The notes under the pieces are model-generated. The model ran no database searches. It saw only the letters and a list, made by a program, of their open reading frames with translations, and was not told the DNA's origin. A program made the position numbers and the translations under genes. This document shows positions 18,006 through 26,180 of a stretch of 64,000 bases of DNA, piece after piece (position 1 is the stretch's first letter; each line of letters starts with the position of its first letter). Origin of the DNA: Haloplanus vescus (lineage in GTDB: Archaea; Halobacteriota; Halobacteria; Halobacteriales; Haloferacaceae); contig NZ_FNQT01000001.1 in NCBI RefSeq assembly GCF_900107665.1, positions 417,742 to 481,741 on the forward strand. The letters run 5' to 3'.

Positions 18006-20669
18006 TCAGTTGACCTCTCCGTAGAGGTCGACGATGTCGTCGAAGTCGAGGCGGCCGTTCTCGTTGAAGTCGTAGGCCGACTTGTTCATCGTCACGCTGT
18101 CGGCGTCGAAGTTGTCGAAGAGGATTTCGATGTCCTCGTAGTCGAGGCGGCCGTTGCCGTTGAGGTCCTCGTAGAACCCGTCGCCGTCGGGGTCGGTCGG
18201 GGCACTTCCGCCCGTGACCGTCGGCGGACCGGTGACGAGCACTCCCGACCGCGCCTCGGTGTCGATGGCGTTGCCGTCCTCGTTGTCGAGGCTCTCCACC
18301 TCGACCTGCAGGTCCGTCGTCCCCGTATCGACGCCGCGGACCGTCAGCGTGGCGAGCGGAATCTTCCGCCCGCCGCTCTGAATCGCTCGGTCCGTGTCCG
18401 CGACGCGAATCGTCACGCTCGACCCGTCGGTACTGGCCGAGCTCTCGGTCAGGCCGAGGTTCTCGGGGAACTCGACGCCCGTGATGGTGGCCACGTCCGG
18501 GTTGGTGACCGACACCGTGAGTTCGCCGCCGGAGAAGCCGGTCGGCAGCGCCGAGGCGGTGAGTTCGACCTCGCCCGTCTGGCCGTAGCCGACGGCCATC
18601 GAGTCGACGTCGAGCATGACGTTCGGCTGGAAGACGTAGAGGCCGTCGTTGGGGTACGAGCGGGCCGGGCCGCCGAAGCCGTCTTCACAACAGATCACGC
18701 GCCCGTCGCGCATCGTGTAGACGTTGTCGATGTTGCGGAGGGCGTCGTCGGCATCCTCCGGCCCGTCGGTGAAGTCCGGCCCCGTGATGACCGGTTCGAG
18801 CGTCGAGACGTTGTAGTTGGGTTCGAGCTCCGCGCGGTAGACGACGCCGCCGTCGACGCGGTCCATCTGGATATCGCCCTCGTCGTTTGCCAGGTCGTCG
18901 TTGAACTCGGAGATGCCGAAGTAGACGAGGTCACCGGGCTGGGAGTCGTCGACGCTGTCGACACCCTCGGCCTTGTTGAACTCGATGGAGGCGCCGATCT
19001 CTTTGGCCGCGGCGCGCGTCTCGAGGAAGGGAACACGGCGGAGTTCCTCATCGACGCCGTCCGGGCCGTTGGCCTCGTACTGCTCGGCCCATCGGACGAT
19101 TTCCTCGTTGGTGATGTAGTTCTGGTTGCCGTTCTCGATGACTTCGAGGTCGGCTTCCTTCAGCGCCGCCGCGGGATCGTTCTGCCAGCTGGTCTCGGCG
19201 TGGGTTTCGAGGTAGTCGACCTGCGTCACGTCGTCGTACTCGGCGATCCAGGATTCGACCTCGCCGTTGGTGGCGTGGCCGAGTTCGATCCACTCGATTT
19301 CGAGCGGGGTCTGGGCCGGGGAGTTGCGCTGGCCTGCCTCGCTGGCGTTGGCCGCGTCGTTCGTGATTTTCGGCGCGTAGAGCGTGCCCGCGATGTCGTC
19401 GGTGTCGTCGTAGCTGTCGATTGGCTCGTCGGCGACGAACTTGTAGATACCCTTGCTGTCGCCGTCGGCACAGCTGTAGACGGTCTTGCGGTCGCCTTGG
19501 ATATCGGGGGATTCCCACGCGCTCCGACCCATCACCCAGTACTTGATCGGGTCGGGTGTCTCGGCGGCCGGTTGTCGGATATCGACGTGGTAGCCGTAGC
19601 GGTAGGGGTTCGGGTAGACGTCGTCGATGGGCGTCGTGGCGAGGTTGTCCTCACCGCTCTGGTCGGACGGTTCCGCGCCGAGGTGGTACGCGAGGAACTC
19701 GACCCCGGTGAGTGCCCAGTACCCCTGCGGACTCCAGTTGGTGTCGACGTCGCCGTCGTCGGCGTAGGTGTCGATGGCACCGGAAATCTCGGTCGGGTTC
19801 GGGCGGTTCCAGAACTGACAGCCACCCACGAGCCCCTCACCGCTCCCGTTCTCGACGATGTCGCCGACCGTGTTGGTGAGTGAGACACGGGTGTGGGCGT
19901 AGTTCTCCTCGGAGGAAATCATCGTCTCCCACGGGCTGAGGTCGCCGTAGCAGTTGATGCGCGTGCCGCCGATATCGCGGAACGACGACGTGTTCGTCAG
20001 GTTCATCGCGTCGTCTAGGTCGGCGCTCCACTCGCCCTCCCCGTCCTGACTGATGAAGACCCGCGAGATGCACCCGGGGCTGTTCTCCCAGTTGGTGAAG
20101 AGATACCCCTCGGTGCCCTCGTCGTTCGTGGGAACGAACTGGTTGCAGTCGGGGTTCGTCGCCGCCCCGCCGTACTGCGTGCCCGCGAAGGTGTCCTGTG
20201 TGATGTCGGTGCCGTCCGGCGTCTGCGTCACGCCGAGGCGCGCCTCGCCGCCCCGAATCGGCTCGCGCCCTTGGAACAGAATCTCGTAGTCGCCGGATTC
20301 GGACCGAATCTGTCGCTGTTTGGCTTCGGTGTCCGGAATCCCGACTTCGGTGAAGTCGTCGTTGGACCCGTCGAAAGAGAACTGGAAGCCGCTGAAGTAA
20401 CCGACTGCCGCCCGGCCGAATGGCTCCGGATTCTCGCCCTCGGGGTGCTGGAGGCTGTACAGGAACGAGCCGTCGTCGAAGACGAACGGACCCGTCACCT
20501 CGGCACCGAACGCCGTCGTCGAGAACCGCTTGAGTTCCCCCTTGACGCTCGGCGCGCCCGGCGTGTCCGTCTCTGCTACTTCCTCTGCGCTCGCGACCCC
20601 GGAGACGCTAGCCCCGAGTGCCGCGGCGACTGACGTCGCCATCAAGCTGCGTCGAGTTAGATCGACCAT
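18006..20669 (-). CDS. Tat-exported PhoX-type phosphatase with cohesin-like and dockerin domains
   Basis: An 887-residue protein. A twin-arginine-like signal (DLTRRSLMATSVAAALGA..ASA) spans residues 1-28. Residues about 35-680 form a PhoX/DUF839 beta-propeller. C240 in the stretch CYGDLSPWETMISSEEN (240-256) matches the metal-ligand motif of PhoX enzymes, which use iron and calcium to hydrolyse phosphate esters. Residues about 683-813 are cohesin-like (VMLDVDSMAVGYGQTGEVEL to ARSGVLVTG). Residues 826-887 are a dockerin with two calcium-loop repeats: DLNGNGRLDYEDI at 835 and DFNENGRLDFDDI at 867. The ATG at 20669 was chosen because the Tat signal begins there; the open frame extends 72 codons further. 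It probably supplies phosphate from outside the cell. Confidence 0.87.
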   Translation of the reverse strand: MVDLTRRSLMATSVAAALGASVSGVASAEEVAETDTPGAPSVKGELKRFSTTAFGAEVTGPFVFDDGSFLYSLQHPEGENPEPFGRAAVGYFSGFQFSFDGSNDDFTEVGIPDTEAKQRQIRSESGDYEILFQGREPIRGGEARLGVTQTPDGTDITQDTFAGTQYGGAATNPDCNQFVPTNDEGTEGYLFTNWENSPGCISRVFISQDGEGEWSADLDDAMNLTNTSSFRDIGGTRINCYGDLSPWETMISSEENYAHTRVSLTNTVGDIVENGSGEGLVGGCQFWNRPNPTEISGAIDTYADDGDVDTNWSPQGYWALTGVEFLAYHLGAEPSDQSGEDNLATTPIDDVYPNPYRYGYHVDIRQPAAETPDPIKYWVMGRSAWESPDIQGDRKTVYSCADGDSKGIYKFVADEPIDSYDDTDDIAGTLYAPKITNDAANASEAGQRNSPAQTPLEIEWIELGHATNGEVESWIAEYDDVTQVDYLETHAETSWQNDPAAALKEADLEVIENGNQNYITNEEIVRWAEQYEANGPDGVDEELRRVPFLETRAAAKEIGASIEFNKAEGVDSVDDSQPGDLVYFGISEFNDDLANDEGDIQMDRVDGGVVYRAELEPNYNVSTLEPVITGPDFTDGPEDADDALRNIDNVYTMRDGRVICCEDGFGGPARSYPNDGLYVFQPNVMLDVDSMAVGYGQTGEVELTASALPTGFSGGELTVSVTNPDVATITGVEFPENLGLTESSASTDGSSVTIRVADTDRAIQSGGRKIPLATLTVRGVDTGTTDLQVEVESLDNEDGNAIDTEARSGVLVTGPPTVTGGSAPTDPDGDGFYEDLNGNGRLDYEDIEILFDNFDADSVTMNKSAYDFNENGRLDFDDIVDLYGEVN

Positions 20670-20702
20670 GCGGGTAATCCGCGAGTGAGAGGTACAAAGA
20701 CA

Positions 20703-20712
20703 GTTTATATTT
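20703..20712 (-). promoter_or_regulatory. TATA-like element of the PhoX-dockerin gene
   Basis: On the minus strand the sequence aaatataaac lies about 34-43 bases before ATG 20669, inside a markedly AT-rich stretch (20700-20748). A small inverted repeat, gcgg-gtaat-ccgc at 20670-20682, abuts the start codon and could affect initiation. Phosphate control is plausible for a PhoX gene but cannot be read from the sequence. Confidence 0.45.
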
Positions 20713-20905
20713 TTGATATATTTGTGAAAGAAAATTGTCGTTCGCGGAGTGTGCTGGTGTCTCCCACAACAGAATTCGAGAGAGATACGGATATCTCTAC
20801 AAACCTCGCTCCCCACCCGCTCGCCGGCAAACGAGCGGTCGCATTTGGGTGTATCCAAATCTGGAGGATAAACGTACCCCGCCAATTTTCAGCGCTGATT
20901 CTCGG

Positions 20906-22510
20906 CTACTGGCGCCAGTATTCGGGCGTCAGGACGACCAACACCGGTAGGATTTCCAGCCGTCCAATCCACATCAGGACGATCATGAAGAGCTTCGCCG
21001 GTGACGAGAAGTCGAGATAACTCCCCATCGGTCCCACGAGACCGAATCCCGGCCCGACGTTGCCGAGGGTCGCGGCGACGGCGCTCATGACTTCGAGCAC
21101 CGACAGCGAGAGGTCCATCCGGGCCGCGTCGAGGAAGAGCAGCGCCGTCGCAACGAAAAACAGCACGAAGTACAGGAGCGTAAAGGCGTAGACACCACGG
21201 ATGGCCCGCTCGTCGACCGTCCGGCCGGCGAGTCTGACCGGGCGCACGGCCTCGGGGTGTGCCGTCGTGAACAGTTCCCGCCGAATCGACTTCAGGATGA
21301 TATACCACCGAACGACCTTGATACCCCCACCGGTGGACCCGGCGGACCCACCGATGAACATCCCGAAGAGGAGGAGATACTGCGCCGACGGTCCCCACGC
21401 GTTGAAGTCGATACTGGCGTACCCGGTCGTGGTCACTAGCGAGACGACCTGAAACGCCGCGTGTCTGAGCGACGGTTCGACGTGGCCGACGAGTGTCGCC
21501 CGAATACCGTCGAGGTAGGCGGCGTCGTACGTCCCGCCCGCGGGAACGGCCGTCGAAATTCCGTGCCCGACGAACAGAACCGCCGCCACTAGCCCTGTGA
21601 GGACGGCCATCGCACCGACGTAGAATCGGAACTCGGAGTCGCCGGGAAGCCGTTTCGGGTCGCCCGTCAGCGCGTGCCAAAACAGGGCGAAGTTGGTCCC
21701 CGCGACGACCATGAAGGGGATGATGAGCCACTGGACGGCGGCGGAGAACGCCTCGATGCTCCGCGCCTCGGGCGAGAATCCGCCGGTCGGGAGCGTCGTC
21801 AACCCGTGGGCGACGGCGTTGTACACGCCCATCCCGGGCGCCATCCCCGCGCGGTGGAGTCCGTAGAGCAACACGATTTCGAGGACGGTGAATCCCAGAT
21901 ACGCAACCCAGAGCGCCCGCGCCGTCTCCGCGATTCGCGGCGTGAGTTTCTCGATGCCCGGCCCCGGCGCTTCCGCGTCCATCAACTGCGCCCCGCCGAC
22001 CGAGAGCTCCGGCAGAATCGCCACCGCGAGGACGACGATACCCATCCCGCCGAGCCACTGGGTGAGCTGTCGCCAGAGCATGATGCCGTGGCCGTGGGCG
22101 TCGAGCGAAATCTGCCCGAGGACGGTCGCCCCCGTCGTCGTGAATCCGCTCATACTCTCGAACAGCGCGTTCGCGGGATGAGCGAGCGTCGAGTCCGGCG
22201 CCGTCGCCGGGGCGAGACCCGGGAGGCCGTGTGCCTCGACCAGATACGGGAGCGCGCCGATGACCGACACCGCCAGCCACGTCACCGCGACCATCAGAAA
22301 GCCTTCGCGCGCGCCGATGTCGGGTTCGGGACGGAGCCGTTCCAGCCACCAGCCGACCGTGATGGTCACCGCGATGGTTGCGAGAAACGGCGCGACGGAC
22401 TCGCCGTAGGCGACTGCCACGGCGAGCGGGAGCGCCAGCGGTACGGAGAGGTGTTTGAGGACGCTCCCGACGAGGCTCAGACTCGCCCGGTAATCGACAC
22501 GAATCGCCAT
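20906..22510 (-). CDS. trkH: TrkH potassium uptake membrane subunit
   Basis: A 534-residue integral membrane protein, the pore-forming subunit of a Trk K+ uptake system. Four pore loops are seen: FESMSGFTTTGATVL, LTTLPTGGFSPEA, VSLVTTTGYASID and MSAVAATLGNVGPGFG, each with the selectivity glycine. GGSAGSTGGGIKVVRWY is the conserved gate-loop region, and MWIGRLEILPVLV closes the protein. ATG 22510 is preferred to the upstream TTG (22522). It lies 47 bases downstream of trkA on the same strand, so they form an operon. This is the canonical pair of the two Trk systems here. Confidence 0.94.
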   Translation of the reverse strand: MAIRVDYRASLSLVGSVLKHLSVPLALPLAVAVAYGESVAPFLATIAVTITVGWWLERLRPEPDIGAREGFLMVAVTWLAVSVIGALPYLVEAHGLPGLAPATAPDSTLAHPANALFESMSGFTTTGATVLGQISLDAHGHGIMLWRQLTQWLGGMGIVVLAVAILPELSVGGAQLMDAEAPGPGIEKLTPRIAETARALWVAYLGFTVLEIVLLYGLHRAGMAPGMGVYNAVAHGLTTLPTGGFSPEARSIEAFSAAVQWLIIPFMVVAGTNFALFWHALTGDPKRLPGDSEFRFYVGAMAVLTGLVAAVLFVGHGISTAVPAGGTYDAAYLDGIRATLVGHVEPSLRHAAFQVVSLVTTTGYASIDFNAWGPSAQYLLLFGMFIGGSAGSTGGGIKVVRWYIILKSIRRELFTTAHPEAVRPVRLAGRTVDERAIRGVYAFTLLYFVLFFVATALLFLDAARMDLSLSVLEVMSAVAATLGNVGPGFGLVGPMGSYLDFSSPAKLFMIVLMWIGRLEILPVLVVLTPEYWRQ

Positions 22511-22557
22511 CGAGTCTGTCAAGCGTTGACCAGCGGAGCGGCTTTAACCTGCTGATG

Positions 22558-23895
22558 TCACAGCAACGGCGTCGCCTCGTCGGCCACGCTCGTGTCGAGG
22601 AAGACGACGACGTGGTCGCCGGGTTGGATGACCGTATCGCCACGGGGCGTGACGAACTCGTCGTCGCGGGTGATGGCGCCGATGACGACGCCGTCGGGCA
22701 GGTCGTGGACCGACTCGTGAATCGGTCGGCCGGCGAGGACGCTCTCGGCGTCGATTTCGACCTCCATCACCTCGGCGCGGTCGCTCTCGATGATGGCGAT
22801 GTTCTCGGCGCCGCCCTCGCGGGTGAAGCGCGTAATCTCCTCGGCCACCACCTCGCGCGGATTGACCGCCACGTCGACGCCAACCGTCTCGAAGAGGTCG
22901 ACATACGCGGCCGTGTCGATGATCGCCACCGTCCGGTCGACGCCCAAGCGCCGCGCCAAAAGCGAGACGAGCAGGTTCTTCTCGTCGGAGTCGAGGGCGG
23001 CGATGACGAAGTCCGCGTCGCCGATGTGCTCGCGTTCGAGGAAGTCCATGTCCGTCGCGTCGTTCTGCATGACCACGGCCTTCGGGAGCTCCTCGGCGAG
23101 AAGCCGGGCACGGTCCGGGTCCTGTTCTATCAGGCGCGGTTTGAAGCCCCGGTCGCCGAGGAGGCGGGCGACGTGATAGCCGATTTCGCTCCCGCCAATG
23201 ATGACGACTTCCTCCGCCGTGCCCGGCGGTTCGTCCGGGGCGATACTGGTCGCGAACCCGCGGACTGCGCCCGGGCTGCCGATTACTACTACCCGGTCGT
23301 GTTCGTGCAGCACCGACCCCCCACGCGCGAGTTCGAGCTCGTCGTCGCGGAGGATGGCGGCGAAGGTGAGCTGTTCGAACCGGTCAGCCTCCGCAACGGT
23401 CTGGTCGGTGACGGGACTCCCCGGCGGAATCTCGAACTCCGCCATCTGGACGCTCCCGCCGGCGAAGGAGTCCACGTCGCGCGCGGCGGGGATGCCGACG
23501 ACGCGGACGATGGATTCGGCGGCCAGCAGGTTCGTACAGACGATGAAGTCGATGCCGAACGCGCGCTCGGAGCGCTCCCACGTCCGGAGGTACTCCGTGT
23601 TCTTCACGCGTGCGACGGTGAAAGCGTCGCTCACGGCGCGTGTCGTCGCACAGATGACGATGTTCGTCTCGTCGTCGTCGGTGCTGGCGATGACCATGTC
23701 GGCCTCGTCGACGCCCGCCTCCTCCAGCGACGACAGCGACGTGCCGTCGCCCTGGACGGCGAGGACGTCGAGCGAGTACGTCAGTTCCTCGACCCGGTCG
23801 CCGTCTCGGTCCATCACGACGATGTCGTGCGAGTCGGCGAGGTCGGCGGCGATGCTCGACCCGACCTGTCCCGCGCCGACGATGATTATGTGCAC
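22558..23895 (-). CDS. trkA: TrkA, two-domain potassium uptake regulator
   Basis: A 445-residue cytosolic protein with two tandem RCK units. The first Rossmann motif is IIIVGAGQVGSSIA (3-16) followed by VVMDRDGDRV. The second is VVIIGGSEIGYHVA (about 230-243) followed by RLIEQDPDRA. Each is followed by a TrkA_C domain (about 140-215 and 370-440). Full-length two-repeat TrkA forms a gating ring under the TrkH dimer and responds to NAD(H) or adenine nucleotides. It is upstream of trkH and co-oriented. In haloarchaea, which hold molar K+, this is a central osmotic component. Confidence 0.94.
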   Translation of the reverse strand: MHIIIVGAGQVGSSIAADLADSHDIVVMDRDGDRVEELTYSLDVLAVQGDGTSLSSLEEAGVDEADMVIASTDDDETNIVICATTRAVSDAFTVARVKNTEYLRTWERSERAFGIDFIVCTNLLAAESIVRVVGIPAARDVDSFAGGSVQMAEFEIPPGSPVTDQTVAEADRFEQLTFAAILRDDELELARGGSVLHEHDRVVVIGSPGAVRGFATSIAPDEPPGTAEEVVIIGGSEIGYHVARLLGDRGFKPRLIEQDPDRARLLAEELPKAVVMQNDATDMDFLEREHIGDADFVIAALDSDEKNLLVSLLARRLGVDRTVAIIDTAAYVDLFETVGVDVAVNPREVVAEEITRFTREGGAENIAIIESDRAEVMEVEIDAESVLAGRPIHESVHDLPDGVVIGAITRDDEFVTPRGDTVIQPGDHVVVFLDTSVADEATPLL

Positions 23896-23968
23896 ACTGG
23901 ACCGCCCCCGGGAGTGACCATGCCCCTACGTGCTCACGCTTGCGGTTTCACGATTTCGCTTCGCGGAG

Positions 23969-24505
23969 TCACACCGACTCCGGCTCCTCGTGGACGACGA
24001 GGTCGACCTCCCGGCGGCGCCCTTCGAGGTCGGCGACGATGCGTTCGACGACCTGTTCGGCCTCCGAAACCAGCACGGGTTTCACCTTCTCGACCACCCA
24101 ATCGAGCGAGACGAACCGCGGCAAATCGAGCATCCCACCGCTCGCGGAATCGGCGTCGAACTCGACTTCAAGGTGGACCCGACAGGCCGGGCCGTCGCCG
24201 GGGACGCCCGCAGGCACCGAGTCGAGCGGTTCGACCCGCCACCGACCGCGGGCGTCCACGTCCTCGGTCACGCGCCAGTCGAGGCTGGAGGGCGGGTCGG
24301 CCTCGATCACCTCGGTGTGGGCGGTGTAGGACAGCTTCCACCACGCGAAGCGCAACTGGTATTCGGTGCCCGGCGACCCGTCGCCCCTCGCGGTCACGTC
24401 CGTCAGATGCTCCGAGTAGCGCGCGTATCGCGGGAAGTCGACGAGGAAGTCGTACACCTCCTCGGGCGGGAGGCAGACGACCGTACTGACGTGGATTCGG
24501 TCCAC
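23969..24505 (-). CDS. SRPBCC (START-like) superfamily protein
   Basis: A 178-residue protein with the polyketide-cyclase/START fold, a hydrophobic-cavity binding domain. The pattern is visible: VSTVVCLPPEEVYDFLVDFPRYARYSEHLTDV, then LRFAWWKLSYTAHTEVIEADPPSSLDWRVTEDVDARGRWRVEPL, and a long C-terminal helix VSEAEQVVERIVADLEGRRREVD. Related proteins bind quinone-like or lipid ligands (coenzyme Q-binding Coq10 group), but no ligand can be named. It sits between trkA and the zinc-ribbon gene on the same strand. Confidence 0.84.
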   Translation of the reverse strand: MDRIHVSTVVCLPPEEVYDFLVDFPRYARYSEHLTDVTARGDGSPGTEYQLRFAWWKLSYTAHTEVIEADPPSSLDWRVTEDVDARGRWRVEPLDSVPAGVPGDGPACRVHLEVEFDADSASGGMLDLPRFVSLDWVVEKVKPVLVSEAEQVVERIVADLEGRRREVDLVVHEEPESV

Positions 24506-24544
24506 GGCGGGTGGTCGGCCCGAATCGTGGTAAGCGTTCCGCGC

Positions 24545-24781
24545 CTACTCGAGTGGTTCGCCGCAGTACTCGCAGGCGTCGTCCGCCGCGGTCCGCGACC
24601 CACAGTGGGGGCAGTTCACGCGCTCCGGGCCGTCGGCCGACTTCTCGTCGTCGCCGCGGAGCGACGTGATTCCGAGGGCGGCGATGCCGAGGAAGGCGGC
24701 GAGAAACCACCCCAACGGTCCGAGCGTGAGGAGGACGAACCCGACGACGACGGCCGGAATCCCGAGGAGGGCGTACAGCAT
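24545..24781 (-). CDS. Membrane protein with C-terminal zinc ribbon
   Basis: A 78-residue protein. Two hydrophobic helices (about 4-21 and 24-40) are followed by a short charged linker and a zinc ribbon with C57, C60, C70 and C73 (NCPHCGSRT..ACEYCGEPLE). ATG 24781 is chosen, as longer upstream extensions run antisense through coaBC. Many haloarchaeal membrane proteins of this design exist with no known role. It is divergent from coaBC, whose start is 125 bases away. Confidence 0.78.
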   Translation of the reverse strand: MLYALLGIPAVVVGFVLLTLGPLGWFLAAFLGIAALGITSLRGDDEKSADGPERVNCPHCGSRTAADDACEYCGEPLE

Positions 24782-24905
24782 GAGCTCTGATTCGCGGGTC
24801 ACGGCCGGTGTGACACCCGCCACGTCAAAACACGTTTCGGAGACTTCGACGCGGATTGTACGCATCCACCCGCGCTTAAGGCCCTCGGCGCGGAAGGGCG
24901 GACGA

Positions 24906-26057
24906 ATGCTGGCAGACACCAACGTCGCCCTCGGCGTCACGGGGAGCATCGCGGCGGTGACGACGGTGGAACTCGCCCACGAGTTGCGGCGGGCGGGCGC
25001 GACCGTTCGAGCCGTCACGACCCCGAGCGCCGAGCGCATCGTCCACCCGTGGGCGCTCCAGTTCGCCACCGAGCACGCCCCCGTCACGGAAATCACGGGC
25101 GCGGTCGAACACGTCGACCTCTGCGGGCGAGACGGGTGGGCCGACGTGCTACTCGTCGCGCCCGCGACGGCGAACACCGTGGGCAAAATCGCCGCCGCCG
25201 TCGACGACACGCCGGTGACGACCTGTGCGACGACGGCGCTTGGCGCCGACGTCCCCGTCGTCGTCGCGCCCGCGATGCACGAACCCATGTACGACCACCC
25301 GGGCGTGTTGGAGGCCATCGACCGCGTCGAGTCGTGGGGCGTCGACTTCGTCGACCCGCGAATCGAGGAGGGGAAAGCGAAGATAGCGAGCGAGGAAGCC
25401 ATCGTCACCGAGACGGCGCGCGCGACGGCGCCCGCGACGCTCGACGGCCGTCACGTCGTCGTCACCAGCGGTGCGACGACGGAGTCGGTCGACCCGATTC
25501 GGACGCTCTCGAACCGCGCGTCGGGGCGGACGGGCCGCGCCGTCGCCCGCGCCTGCTACGTCCGCGGCGCGGACGTGACACTCGTCCACGACGGCCCGGA
25601 CGTGCCCTACGCCGACGTGCGGCGCGTCGAGAGCGCGGCGGAGATGCGCGACGCCGCGACGGCCGCCGTCGAAGACGCAGACGCCCTCGTCTCCGCCGCC
25701 GCCATCGGCGACTTCACCGTCGAGACGGCGTCGGAGAAGATACGCTCCGGTGAGTCGCTGACGCTCACGCTCGAACCGACGCCGAAACTCCTCGATACGG
25801 TTCGCGAGGCCCACCCCGACCTCACGATGGTGGGGTTCAAAGCCGAGACCAGCGGCGACGACGACGCAATGGTGGAACGCGCGCGCTCGCTCCGCGACCG
25901 GGTGGACCTCGCCTTCGTCGTCGCCAACGACGCGACGGTGATGGGCGACGACGAGACGCGGGCGCTGGTCGTCGGGGAGACGACGGAGACGTACGCCGGA
26001 CCGAAGGCGGGACTCGGGGCGCGCGTCGCGGACGACCTCGCCGCCGAACTCGACTGA
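24906..26057 (+). CDS. coaBC: Bifunctional phosphopantothenoylcysteine decarboxylase/phosphopantothenate-cysteine ligase
   Basis: A 383-residue CoaBC that makes 4'-phosphopantetheine from phosphopantothenate and cysteine in CoA synthesis. The N-terminal flavin decarboxylase (1-180) shows GVTGSIAA (10-17) for FMN binding, and APAMHEPMYDHP near residue 124, the archaeal version of the PxMNxxMW substrate motif. The C-terminal ligase (about 185-383) shows VVVTSGATTESVDPIRTLSNRASG and VGFKAET. The ATG at 24906 fits the family start. It is probably a single-gene transcript. Confidence 0.95.
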   Translation: MLADTNVALGVTGSIAAVTTVELAHELRRAGATVRAVTTPSAERIVHPWALQFATEHAPVTEITGAVEHVDLCGRDGWADVLLVAPATANTVGKIAAAVDDTPVTTCATTALGADVPVVVAPAMHEPMYDHPGVLEAIDRVESWGVDFVDPRIEEGKAKIASEEAIVTETARATAPATLDGRHVVVTSGATTESVDPIRTLSNRASGRTGRAVARACYVRGADVTLVHDGPDVPYADVRRVESAAEMRDAATAAVEDADALVSAAAIGDFTVETASEKIRSGESLTLTLEPTPKLLDTVREAHPDLTMVGFKAETSGDDDAMVERARSLRDRVDLAFVVANDATVMGDDETRALVVGETTETYAGPKAGLGARVADDLAAELD

Positions 26058-26180
26058 CTGTGCGCCACTCCGGCAGCGATACACGGTATAGCAATAGTTA
26101 TCAAACCGGAACCGAAGGGTACGAAGTGATACGTATGAACGGGGGAGCCACTGCTCGGGTCGCCGGAGGTCGACCACCGG

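Noticed and set aside
20670-20885. 72-codon extension of the PhoX-dockerin gene
   Set aside because: The extra residues precede the Tat signal and cross the TATA-like element at 20703-20712, so the start is ATG 20669.
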